Assembly: GCA_036273735.1 (NCBI GenBank) | Contig: DASUHA010000071.1 | Location: forward strand, 1 to 64,000 | Length of the DNA: 64,000 bases | Reading direction: 5' to 3' | Source: 13-2-20CM-66-19 sp036273735 | Lineage (GTDB): Bacteria; Pseudomonadota; Gammaproteobacteria; Steroidobacterales; Steroidobacteraceae | Shown: positions 17,208-25,315 of the stretch, piece after piece | Layout: every line of letters begins with the position of its first letter | How positions within the stretch are numbered: the stretch's first letter is position 1 | The notes under the pieces: model-generated | Databases searched by the model: none | What the model saw: the letters and a program-made list of their open reading frames with translations, nothing else | Told to the model about the DNA's origin: nothing | Program-made: the position numbers and the translations under genes

Positions 17208-18766
17208 GCGGCTCCCGGTACGACTGCATCGTCATCGGCGCCGGACACAACGGGCTCACGTGCGCGGCGTATCTCGCGCGCTCCGGGCGCCGGGTGTTGG
17301 TGCTGGAGGCGGCGGAGCAGGCGGGTGGGGCGGCTGGAACGCGGGAGTTCGCACCAGGCTTTCGCGCCTCGAGCTGCGCTCATCTGCTGCACCTGATGCC
17401 CGGATGGCTGCTCGAAGAGCTGCGACTCGCGCGTCATGGCTTGAAGATGGCGGCCGAGAGGATGCCGACCATTGCCCTGTCGGGGACGACTGCCCTGCGG
17501 ATTCCGATGGACCGGGACCCCGCCGTGCAGAATCTCGCCGCGACCGACGCGCAGGCCTTCAGGGAATATACCGCCAGGATGAGGCGCCTCGCCGCAGCGC
17601 TGCGGCCGCTTCTCGAGACAGTGCCCCCACGGCTGGGCTCCCGCGCGTGGCGCGACCGGCTCACGCTTCTCGGCCTGGGAGCCAAGCTGCGGCTCCTCGG
17701 GCGCGCAGACCTGCGCGAGCTCCTGCGCATTGCCGGGATGTGCGTGCACGACCTGCTCGATGAGCATTTCGAGAGTCCGCTCCTCAAAGGCGCGCTCGCC
17801 TTCGATGCGGTGCTCGGCACCAACCTGGGACCGCGATCTCCAGGGAGCGTGTTCACGCTGTTGTACCGACTGGCGGCGGGAGGCGAGGCTGCGGCCTCGC
17901 TGGCGCAGCCCGATGGGGGGCTCGGAGCACTCACCGAGGCGCTCGCGCAGGCTGCGGCCAGCGCCGGGGCGGAGCTGCGCTTCTCGGCAGCCGTCGCGCG
18001 AGTGATCGTGACGGACGACAGCGCGGCGGGCGTGGTTCTGGAATCGGGCGAGAGGCTGGAAGCGGGGTGCGTGGTCTCGAGCGCCGATCCCCGGACGACG
18101 TTCCTGCGGCTGCTCGGCGCCGAGCATCTCGATGCCGGGTTCGTCCGTCGCGTCGCGCACTTGCGCACGATGGGCATGACTGCGAAGCTGCACCTCGCGT
18201 TGGAGCGCATGCCGCAATTCACGGCGCTGGCAGATGCCGCGCCCGAAGGCCGGTTGGTGTTGGCCCCTTCGCTTGCTGCGGTGGAGCGGGCGTTCAATGA
18301 CGCCAAGTACGGGAAGTTCTCGGCGGCTCCGCTGCTCGAGGTGCTGGTGCCGACCACCGTCGACCCGGGCCTGGCTCCGCCCGGCCGGCATGTCCTCTCG
18401 GCCGTAGTGCAGTATGCTCCCTATCGAATCGCGGGGGGATGGGAAGGGCAGCGTGAGCAGTTCCTCGATACGATCCTGCAGACGCTCGAGGCGCATGCGC
18501 CGGGGTTACGCGACTCGGTACGCGCGGCAGAGCTGCTCACGCCACAGGACATCGAGACGCAGTTTCGGATCAGCGGCGGCAACTGGCATCACGTGGAGCT
18601 GGCGCTCGATCAGTTCTTCATGGTCCGCCCGCTCGCGGGCGCGGCGCAATATCGCGCGCCGGTGCGGGGCCTCTTCCTCTGCGGCGCGGGCTGTCATCCG
18701 GGCGGTGGAGTGATGGGAGTCGCCGGCCGCAACGCAGCCCGTCAGATCCTGGCGCAGGCGGCCTGA
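17204..18766 (+). CDS. FAD-dependent oxidoreductase, PYROXD2/phytoene-desaturase type (copy 2)
   Basis: A 520-residue paralog of the preceding gene, with FAD fold CIVIGAGHNGLTCAAYLARSG, VLEAAEQAGGAA, and C-terminal LFLCGAGCHPGGGVMGVAG. GTG 17204 overlaps the previous TGA in GTGA, implying translational coupling. The central regions align well with copy 1 (for example LGTNLGPRSPGS versus IGTALGPRSPGS), but the substrate-side residues differ. The pair therefore looks like an old tandem duplication with divided function. Confidence 0.8.
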   Translation: MSGSRYDCIVIGAGHNGLTCAAYLARSGRRVLVLEAAEQAGGAAGTREFAPGFRASSCAHLLHLMPGWLLEELRLARHGLKMAAERMPTIALSGTTALRIPMDRDPAVQNLAATDAQAFREYTARMRRLAAALRPLLETVPPRLGSRAWRDRLTLLGLGAKLRLLGRADLRELLRIAGMCVHDLLDEHFESPLLKGALAFDAVLGTNLGPRSPGSVFTLLYRLAAGGEAAASLAQPDGGLGALTEALAQAAASAGAELRFSAAVARVIVTDDSAAGVVLESGERLEAGCVVSSADPRTTFLRLLGAEHLDAGFVRRVAHLRTMGMTAKLHLALERMPQFTALADAAPEGRLVLAPSLAAVERAFNDAKYGKFSAAPLLEVLVPTTVDPGLAPPGRHVLSAVVQYAPYRIAGGWEGQREQFLDTILQTLEAHAPGLRDSVRAAELLTPQDIETQFRISGGNWHHVELALDQFFMVRPLAGAAQYRAPVRGLFLCGAGCHPGGGVMGVAGRNAARQILAQAA

Positions 18767-18767
18767 G

Positions 18768-19988
18768 ATGCTCATCGAGACCGAGCCGCATTATCGTCAG
18801 CCGCTGCTGCGCTCCCCCTTCCACGAGCGCATGCGGGCCCTCAGCCAGGTCGACAGCTTCATCCCCTGGTCAGGCTACAGCACGGTCGACGTCTTCAGCA
18901 CCGTCGAGCAGGAATACTTTGCGATCCGTAACGGCGCCTCGCTCTACGACCTGACACCGATGGTGAAGTACTGCATCACGGGCCCGGATGCCACGCGCTT
19001 CCTCGATCGGCTGGTCACGCGCAGCGTCGCGAAGGTGCGGCCGGGGAGGGTGGCCTATGCGGTCTGGTGCGATGATGCCGGGCGTCTGATCGATGACGGC
19101 ACCATCTTTCGCCTGGGCGAGCAGGAATACCGGCTCTGCACGGGCGAACGGCAGCTCGACTGGCTGCTCGACTCGAGCATCGGCTTCGACGTCCGGATTG
19201 CCGAAGTGACCGCCGACATCGCGGCGCTCGCGCTGCAGGGTCCCTGCTCCTGTTGGGTCCTGAAAGCCCTCGGGCTCGAGGGCATCGAGACGCTCGCGCC
19301 TTTCGAGCACCGTACTTTCCGGGTCCCGGATCGGGCGGGAGCCGCCGGGACGCCGGTGATGGCCTCCCGCACGGGGTTCACCGGCGATCTGGGCTACGAG
19401 TTGTGGGTGGACCCGGCGGATGCCGAGCGTCTGTGGGATGCGCTGATGGAGGCTGGGCGCGTCCGCACGATCAGACCCATAGGCTCGCGCGCACTCAACA
19501 TCGCGCGGATCGAGGCAGGCTTCCTCCTTCCCAATGTCGATTTCGTCTCCAGTGCGCACACGCTGCGCAATGGAACCGCGCGCTCGCCGCTCGAGTTGGG
19601 CCTCGGCTGGTGTATCGATTTCGGCAAGGGGCATTTCACCGGGCGGCGTGCGCTCCTCGAGGAGCACGCTCGGCCGCCGCGGCGCCGGCTCGTTGGGCTC
19701 GATATCGAAGGCACCAAGCCCGCGCACAACGCGCTCATCTATGCCGGGCGTGCCGGGCACCGGGAGATCGGCAGCGTCACGTCGGCCGCGTGGTCGCCCA
19801 CCTGTAAGCGCAACATCGCTCTCGCCATGGTGAATGCGCCGTACTTTGAGACGGGGCGCCGGGTATGGGCCGATATCTATCTCAACCGGGAGCTCACGTG
19901 GGAGCGGCGCATGGTGCGGGCGCGAGTAGTCGAGCGGCCCTTCTTTGCACCGGCGCGGCGCCGCGCGTTGCCGCCGGGAGACTTCTGA
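18768..19988 (+). CDS. GcvT-family aminomethyltransferase-like protein
   Basis: A 406-residue folate-binding protein of the glycine-cleavage T/DmdA/dimethylglycine-demethylase C-terminal family. It shows YDLTPMVKYCITGPDA, WCDDAGRLIDDGTIFRL (the T-protein acidic region), ALQGPCS, SRTGFTGDLGYELWV and RIEAGFLLPNVDF. Such proteins use tetrahydrofolate to accept a methylene or methyl group. It starts one base after the second flavoprotein gene, so a sensible model is that it captures one-carbon units released by the flavoproteins. No glycine-cleavage P, H or L genes are nearby, which argues against housekeeping glycine cleavage. Confidence 0.8.
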   Translation: MLIETEPHYRQPLLRSPFHERMRALSQVDSFIPWSGYSTVDVFSTVEQEYFAIRNGASLYDLTPMVKYCITGPDATRFLDRLVTRSVAKVRPGRVAYAVWCDDAGRLIDDGTIFRLGEQEYRLCTGERQLDWLLDSSIGFDVRIAEVTADIAALALQGPCSCWVLKALGLEGIETLAPFEHRTFRVPDRAGAAGTPVMASRTGFTGDLGYELWVDPADAERLWDALMEAGRVRTIRPIGSRALNIARIEAGFLLPNVDFVSSAHTLRNGTARSPLELGLGWCIDFGKGHFTGRRALLEEHARPPRRRLVGLDIEGTKPAHNALIYAGRAGHREIGSVTSAAWSPTCKRNIALAMVNAPYFETGRRVWADIYLNRELTWERRMVRARVVERPFFAPARRRALPPGDF

Positions 19989-19989
19989 C

Positions 19990-21135
19990 ATGATCACCAC
20001 CGCGGTCAAGAGCGTGAGCGAGCGACCGTGGTTGGACCCTGGCGCGAGACCGCAAATCATCATCGAAGGCGTCACCAAGACCTTCGGCGGCTGCACGGCG
20101 GTAGACAACATCAGCCTCAACATCTACCAGGGCGAGATGTTCGCGTTGGTCGGTGCCTCCGGCTGTGGCAAGACGACCTTGCTGCGTATGCTCGCAGGGT
20201 TCGCGCGCCAGAGCAGCGGGCGCATCGTCATCGATGGCGTGGAAATGAGCGATGTGCCCCCGTACGAGCGCCCCGTCAACATGATGTTCCAGTCGTACGC
20301 GCTCTTTCCCCACATGACCGTGGAGGGCAACGTCGGCTACGGAATCCGCAGGCTGCCGATTCCGCAAGCCGAGCGCGAGCAGCGGATCGCGCAGGCGCTC
20401 GAAATGGTGCAGCTCGGGCACCTCGCCAAGCGCAAGCCCCACCAGCTCTCGGGCGGACAGCGCCAGCGGGTGGCGCTCGCCCGCGCGCTGATCCGCCGGC
20501 CCAAGGTGCTGCTCCTCGATGAGCCCCTGTCCGCACTCGACAAGAAGCTGCGCGAGAAGACGCAATTCGAGCTCATGGATCTGCAGTACCGGCTTGGCAT
20601 CACGTTCATCGTGGTCACCCATGATCAGGATGAGGCCATGGCGCTCGCCACCCGCATCGCGGTCATGGATCACGGCAGGGTGTTGCAAGTGGGCACGCCG
20701 TCCGAGATCTACGAGTTTCCCGGGAGCCGCTTCGTTGCGGACTTCGTCGGCACGACCAATCTGTTCGAAGGCACCGTGGCGCAGAGCGAGCCCGGCACCG
20801 TCACGGTGCGGTGCGCAGAGACTGCGTGCGATCTCCTGATCGATGATGCCGGACGCTTCTCGACGGGACAGCAGGTCTGGGTGGCGCTGCGGCCGGAGAA
20901 GATCCGTCTCACCAAAGAGCCTCCGCCGGGCGGCCGCTGCAACCTGCTGCGCGGTGTGGTGTGGGAGCTCGGCTACCTCGGCAATCGCTCGACCTACCGT
21001 ATCAGGATGGCGAGCGGCAAGCTCGTCACCGTACAGGCGCAGAACGAGCGGCGCACCTCCGAGTGGTCGATCGACTGGAGCGACGAGGTCTACATGAGCT
21101 GGCAGGCGGATGCCGCGGTGATTCTCGAATCCTGA
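19990..21135 (+). CDS. Polyamine-type ABC transporter ATP-binding protein (PotA/PotG-like)
   Basis: A 381-residue ATPase with Walker A GASGCGKTT, signature LSGGQRQRVALARAL, Walker B VLLLDEPLSALD, and a C-terminal TOBE-type domain (from about residue 250) typical of PotA/PotG. It starts one base after the GcvT-like gene. It is the only polyamine-type ATPase here and should energise the PotH/PotI-like permeases at 9716-11532, although it lies 8 kb away in another transcript. Placement at the end of the aminotransferase/flavoprotein operon ties substrate import to that catabolic branch. Confidence 0.88.
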   Translation: MITTAVKSVSERPWLDPGARPQIIIEGVTKTFGGCTAVDNISLNIYQGEMFALVGASGCGKTTLLRMLAGFARQSSGRIVIDGVEMSDVPPYERPVNMMFQSYALFPHMTVEGNVGYGIRRLPIPQAEREQRIAQALEMVQLGHLAKRKPHQLSGGQRQRVALARALIRRPKVLLLDEPLSALDKKLREKTQFELMDLQYRLGITFIVVTHDQDEAMALATRIAVMDHGRVLQVGTPSEIYEFPGSRFVADFVGTTNLFEGTVAQSEPGTVTVRCAETACDLLIDDAGRFSTGQQVWVALRPEKIRLTKEPPPGGRCNLLRGVVWELGYLGNRSTYRIRMASGKLVTVQAQNERRTSEWSIDWSDEVYMSWQADAAVILES

Positions 21136-21150
21136 GGATCGGGACGGCAG

Positions 21151-23208
21151 CTATTGATGATCGCGGGGAATGGTCTTTTTCCAGGTTCTGCTGATCACCA
21201 GTTTCTCGTCCCGCAGCAGCGCGCGCGTGTACTGATAGTAGAAGTTGTGTGCGTCGCTGCGTAAGGAGAGGTGCCCGCGCCAGGTGAGCGTGTGAGCTCC
21301 CACGTGCTGCACGTTGACGATGTCGCCGACGTCGCTGGTGTCGGCCGGGTGCGCATCATCGATGGAGTAAGTGATCTTCTCCGCATCGTGAAACGTGCCC
21401 CAAGGATGGTGGATGGCGTATCCGCCCTGCCAGGTGACATGGGCGTGACCGGTCTCATCGCGCTGGACGGTGTATGAGCCTGGCCAGTCGAAACCTCCTC
21501 CGGTGATCCCCGGCGGCTTTTCGACCGGTTCCGGGGGTGAGAACAAGGAAGCGGGAGGGGCTCGGCCCGCGAGCGGCACGCGCGGCAGCTCGATCCACGA
21601 TGCCCGCTCGCCGCCCAGCTCGACTGTAGTGTCCATCGAATAGGGCGTCGGCCAGAGTGTCGGCCACATGGCGTTGGCGAGCGCGAGCCGGATCCGATGT
21701 CCCTTGGGGAATACATAGGAGGCGAGATGCAGATCGAAGGAGAAGGTGTAGGCCTTGCCCGGCTCGAGAGAGCTCGGGTCCGCGAGCGAGTCGCGCTGCG
21801 CACCGTTAGAGTCTGCCCCCACCACGAGCGTGACGCGACCATCGGGGGCGACGTCCTCCAGACGCGCAACCCAATCTGCGAGCGGCGCAGAGCTTGACGC
21901 ATTGAGTGTCAGGTGGGGGTAGCCGATGATGGCGGTATCGTCGGTCAGCGGCTGGGAATCATAGACGAGGCTATATGCATCGAACGAACGCATGTCTGGA
22001 TGCAGATCTCCCCACCAAAAGATGCCGCTTTCCGCGCCCGCCGATGGCACATACCGCAGCTCGTCCCGGCCGCTTTTGCCGGCCTCGGGAGCCAGTGCGT
22101 GATCGGGCTGCAGGAACAATCGCTCGGGCTGAGTACCCTGCGGGGGCCAGCCGTCATAGGCGCGCCAGAGGCCAGGTAAGGTCTGATCCTGCGGGCCGGG
22201 CGGGTACGCCAGCTGCAGGTAGATCATCAACTTGGGATCGGAGAGGACGCCCGTGTTCCGTCCTTTCAGCCAGTAGTCGAACCAACGCACCGCCTGGTTT
22301 CGCCACTCATAGAGCGGCCCGTAGTTGCTGTCGCTCGGCCAGGCATGATTCCAGGGGCCGATCCATGCCTTCACCGGCGCTGACACCTGTGTGAGCATGC
22401 GCGGGATGCTGTCGCGATAGCCGTCGTGCAACCCGCCGATCAGGAAGCAGGGCACGCGAATGGATGAAAGCGGCCGCTCGGGGCTGTGCCAGAACGCGCC
22501 ATCGCGTTGGTGCTCGAGGTAAGTCAGCGACCACGGCTTGGAGCTCATGCGCGGTTCGATGACGTTGGGTGCGAGACTGTAGTCGGGCGCGCCACTGCGA
22601 CCTTGGCCGAGATCCATGGTCAGCTCGAATTCGTCGATATGGGCCACACCGTCGATGTAATGCACGTCTTCCTTGAAGAGGTTCTCGGTCGCGGCCACCG
22701 CCACGATGGCCTTCAGCGCCGGCGGATTGCGCATCGCCAGCTGAATGGAGTTGAAGCCGCCCCATGAAATACCGAACATCCCGACGTTGCCGTTCGACCA
22801 GGGCTGGTGGGCGACCCAGGCGATGACCTGCTCGCCGTCGGCCTGCTCCTGCGCCGAGTACTCGCGGTTGGGCGGCGTGCCGCCGCTCGCGCCGAAGCCG
22901 CGGATGTCGACGGCTGCGCCCACGAACCCGCGGCGCGCGAAGTAGCTGAAGAGGCCGTATTGCTCTTCAATCTCGTCGTCGTCCTTGCGATAGGGCAGGT
23001 AGTTGAGGAGAGCCGGGAAGCGAACGCCGTGAGGTCCTCCTTTTGGCATGTAGAGCGTCACAGCGAGCGTGACGCCATCACGCATGGGAATCGTGGCCCG
23101 CTCGAGGGTAAAGCCATAGACCGGCGGCGATGGCTTCTCATAGGCCTGAGCGCGGCCCGGACTCGCCGACAGGACGAGCACGAGAACGACAGCCCACGTG
23201 TTACGCAT
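21151..23208 (-). CDS. Secreted CocE/NonD-family hydrolase
   Basis: A 685-residue alpha/beta hydrolase with a Sec signal peptide (MRNTWAVVLVLVLSASPGRA). The serine nucleophile is in MFGISWGGFNS (about residue 150), and the later DGYRD and GPWNHAW regions supply the Asp and His expected in X-Pro dipeptidyl-peptidase/cocaine-esterase proteins. A jelly-roll C-terminal domain starts near residue 440. Family members cleave esters or amides outside the cytoplasm. The start overlaps the upstream TMADH-like gene by eight bases, so it is third in the mttB1 operon and may release the amine substrate from a conjugate (inference). Confidence 0.82.
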   Translation of the reverse strand: MRNTWAVVLVLVLSASPGRAQAYEKPSPPVYGFTLERATIPMRDGVTLAVTLYMPKGGPHGVRFPALLNYLPYRKDDDEIEEQYGLFSYFARRGFVGAAVDIRGFGASGGTPPNREYSAQEQADGEQVIAWVAHQPWSNGNVGMFGISWGGFNSIQLAMRNPPALKAIVAVAATENLFKEDVHYIDGVAHIDEFELTMDLGQGRSGAPDYSLAPNVIEPRMSSKPWSLTYLEHQRDGAFWHSPERPLSSIRVPCFLIGGLHDGYRDSIPRMLTQVSAPVKAWIGPWNHAWPSDSNYGPLYEWRNQAVRWFDYWLKGRNTGVLSDPKLMIYLQLAYPPGPQDQTLPGLWRAYDGWPPQGTQPERLFLQPDHALAPEAGKSGRDELRYVPSAGAESGIFWWGDLHPDMRSFDAYSLVYDSQPLTDDTAIIGYPHLTLNASSSAPLADWVARLEDVAPDGRVTLVVGADSNGAQRDSLADPSSLEPGKAYTFSFDLHLASYVFPKGHRIRLALANAMWPTLWPTPYSMDTTVELGGERASWIELPRVPLAGRAPPASLFSPPEPVEKPPGITGGGFDWPGSYTVQRDETGHAHVTWQGGYAIHHPWGTFHDAEKITYSIDDAHPADTSDVGDIVNVQHVGAHTLTWRGHLSLRSDAHNFYYQYTRALLRDEKLVISRTWKKTIPRDHQ

Positions 23209-25315
23209 GCGGCGAAGTTTCAGGGGCGATCATGCTGCGCAGCGGGGCATCGCGTCTCACGATGCGCGCGGATTCCCCTGCCTCGAGCTCCCGCGCATAG
23301 CGGTGGCCATTGTAGACCGCATGCGCGATGGCACCCGGTGCGAGCGCATCGCCCACCCGCGTGACTGAGGCAATGCCGGCTGCAGCGACCTCTTCGTGCC
23401 TGGCCGTCAGCGCATGATAGAGGGCGTCATTCGCCAGGCGTGCGCCGATGATCACCAATGCACGGCAGGGAAGCCGAGTCCGCGCGGAGGTGAATACATT
23501 CACCAGCGTGAGCTCGCCGTCTTTGAGGGACTCGACCCGCAGGAGGGTATGCACCTCGACTCCCGCTGCCTCGAGCGCGCGATAGGTCTGCGGCTGCTCG
23601 TTGGTCATGACGGCCCAGGCGGAAACGTATCCTGACGGTGTCACGTAACGGACCTGCCGTCCAGCTCTCGCCAGGTGCTCGGCGAGAGCGGAGCCCATGT
23701 AGTAGTTGTCGAAATCGAACACGACCACGGGCTCCTCGAGCACAACGCCTGCGGCCACGTCATCGGGCGTATAGATATCGGGACTGTCCAGAGTGCCCGC
23801 GGGCACCTCGAGCGGCGAGTAGAGGAAAGGCATCCAGCGAGCGCCCGTGGCGAGCGTCACGTGCGCCGGCCGGAGCTCGAGAATGTCATCGGCCCCGAGG
23901 CGATTGCCCCGATAGATCGACACGTTGGGCAGATGCTGCAGCTGACTGCGCCGCCACTCGAGGACGCGCGACCAGGTCGCGAGCCCCGGTAACCGGGTCT
24001 CGAAGCGCAGCCGGCCGCCCAGCTCGTCCGCGGCTTCCGCGAGCATAACCTCGTAGCCGCGGCGCCCGAGTGTCAGCGCGCACTCGAGGCCCGCGGGACC
24101 GGCGCCGACCACGAGCACGGTGCCGGCGCCGCGCGGTGCAGGCGGGACGCGGTCCGGATGCCACTGCCGGCGCCATTCCTCGCCGATGGTCGGATTCTGC
24201 GTGCAGCGCACCGGCACACCGTCGTGCCAGCTCGAGATACAGATGTTGCAGCCGATGCACTCGCGGATGTCCTCCTCGCGTCCTTCGTCGATCTTTCGCG
24301 GCAGGAACGGATCGGCGATCGATGGTCGCGCGCCGCCGATGAGATCGAGCACGCCGCGACGAATCTGACCTACCATCGCGTCCGGGGAGGTGAAGCGTCC
24401 CACCCCGACCACGGGCTTGTCGGTGAGCGACTTGACGAAGGCAATCACCGGCTCGTGGCTGCCCTCGGGCGTGAAGCGCGAGGGCGCGCAGTCGGTCGAC
24501 TCGGAATCCATCTTTACGTCCCACAGGTCCGGCAGGTCGGCGAGCAACTGCACGACCTCGTGCGCTTCCGAAGGGGCGCACTCGCTCGGCCGGCCGCGCA
24601 GCTCTTCCAGACTGATGCGTAGGGCAACCGCGCAGTCGCCGCCGACTCCGTCGCGGGTGGCCTCGAGCAACTCCCGGACGATGCGCACCCGGTTGCGGAG
24701 GCTCCCGCCATAGGCGTCCGTGCGGTGATTCCACTCCGGCAGGAGGAATTCGTACGGCAGATAGCCCATTCCCGCGTACACGTAGACGATGTCGAACCCG
24801 GCGCTGCGTGCCCGCTGCGCAGCGCGTTTCTGCGCATCGAGGAGCGCCCGGATATCCTCGCGATCCATGACCCGGGGACGCTGATGACCCATGTAGCTCA
24901 CATGCGTCGGCATCCACGAGGTTCCCGATGGAGACATGGAGGGAATTCGATTGAGCCGGTTCGTGACGCAGCCGCCTCCGTGCCAGAGCTCGATGCCGGC
25001 GAGCGCCCCATGGCGATGCACAGCTGCCGTCATCAGGGCATGGGCGCGCACGTCATCCTCGTCCCACAGCGTGGCGTAGGGTAGGGGAGCATCATCCGAA
25101 GCAGGATCGATGGAGACGTAGCCGGTGCACACTACACCCCAACCCCCCTCGGCCTTCGTCTCGCGGAACGCCGCCCGCATGTGTGGCATCGAGTTGGTCA
25201 TGCCGCTCGCGTGGGGTACGGCGTAGAACCGGTTGCGGGCGGTGACCGGGCCGATCCTGACGGGCTCGAACAGAACGTCGTAGCGAGGATTGCGGGCCAT
25301 GTGAGTCGGCTTCAT
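23201..25315 (-). CDS. Trimethylamine-dehydrogenase-like flavoprotein with altered active site
   Basis: A 704-residue homolog of TMADH and dimethylamine/histamine dehydrogenases: an old-yellow-enzyme barrel, a 4Fe-4S site (CIGCNICISSW with a fourth Cys in PVRCTQNP) and two nucleotide-binding domains (VLVVGAGPAGLECALTLG). Many segments match TMADH (LFEPVRIGP, KAEGGW, GFDIVYVY, ARPSIADPFLP, ATGARW). The Cys that carries covalent FMN is replaced: VPHA instead of VPHC (Ala36 here). The region of TMADH His172 reads AGMG, and the Trp264 position is not conserved. ATG 25315 overlaps the mttB1 stop (ATGA); ATG 25300 is an alternative. It probably demethylates or oxidises a bulkier tertiary amine than TMA. 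Confidence 0.82.
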   Translation of the reverse strand: MKPTHMARNPRYDVLFEPVRIGPVTARNRFYAVPHASGMTNSMPHMRAAFRETKAEGGWGVVCTGYVSIDPASDDAPLPYATLWDEDDVRAHALMTAAVHRHGALAGIELWHGGGCVTNRLNRIPSMSPSGTSWMPTHVSYMGHQRPRVMDREDIRALLDAQKRAAQRARSAGFDIVYVYAGMGYLPYEFLLPEWNHRTDAYGGSLRNRVRIVRELLEATRDGVGGDCAVALRISLEELRGRPSECAPSEAHEVVQLLADLPDLWDVKMDSESTDCAPSRFTPEGSHEPVIAFVKSLTDKPVVGVGRFTSPDAMVGQIRRGVLDLIGGARPSIADPFLPRKIDEGREEDIRECIGCNICISSWHDGVPVRCTQNPTIGEEWRRQWHPDRVPPAPRGAGTVLVVGAGPAGLECALTLGRRGYEVMLAEAADELGGRLRFETRLPGLATWSRVLEWRRSQLQHLPNVSIYRGNRLGADDILELRPAHVTLATGARWMPFLYSPLEVPAGTLDSPDIYTPDDVAAGVVLEEPVVVFDFDNYYMGSALAEHLARAGRQVRYVTPSGYVSAWAVMTNEQPQTYRALEAAGVEVHTLLRVESLKDGELTLVNVFTSARTRLPCRALVIIGARLANDALYHALTARHEEVAAAGIASVTRVGDALAPGAIAHAVYNGHRYARELEAGESARIVRRDAPLRSMIAPETSPHA

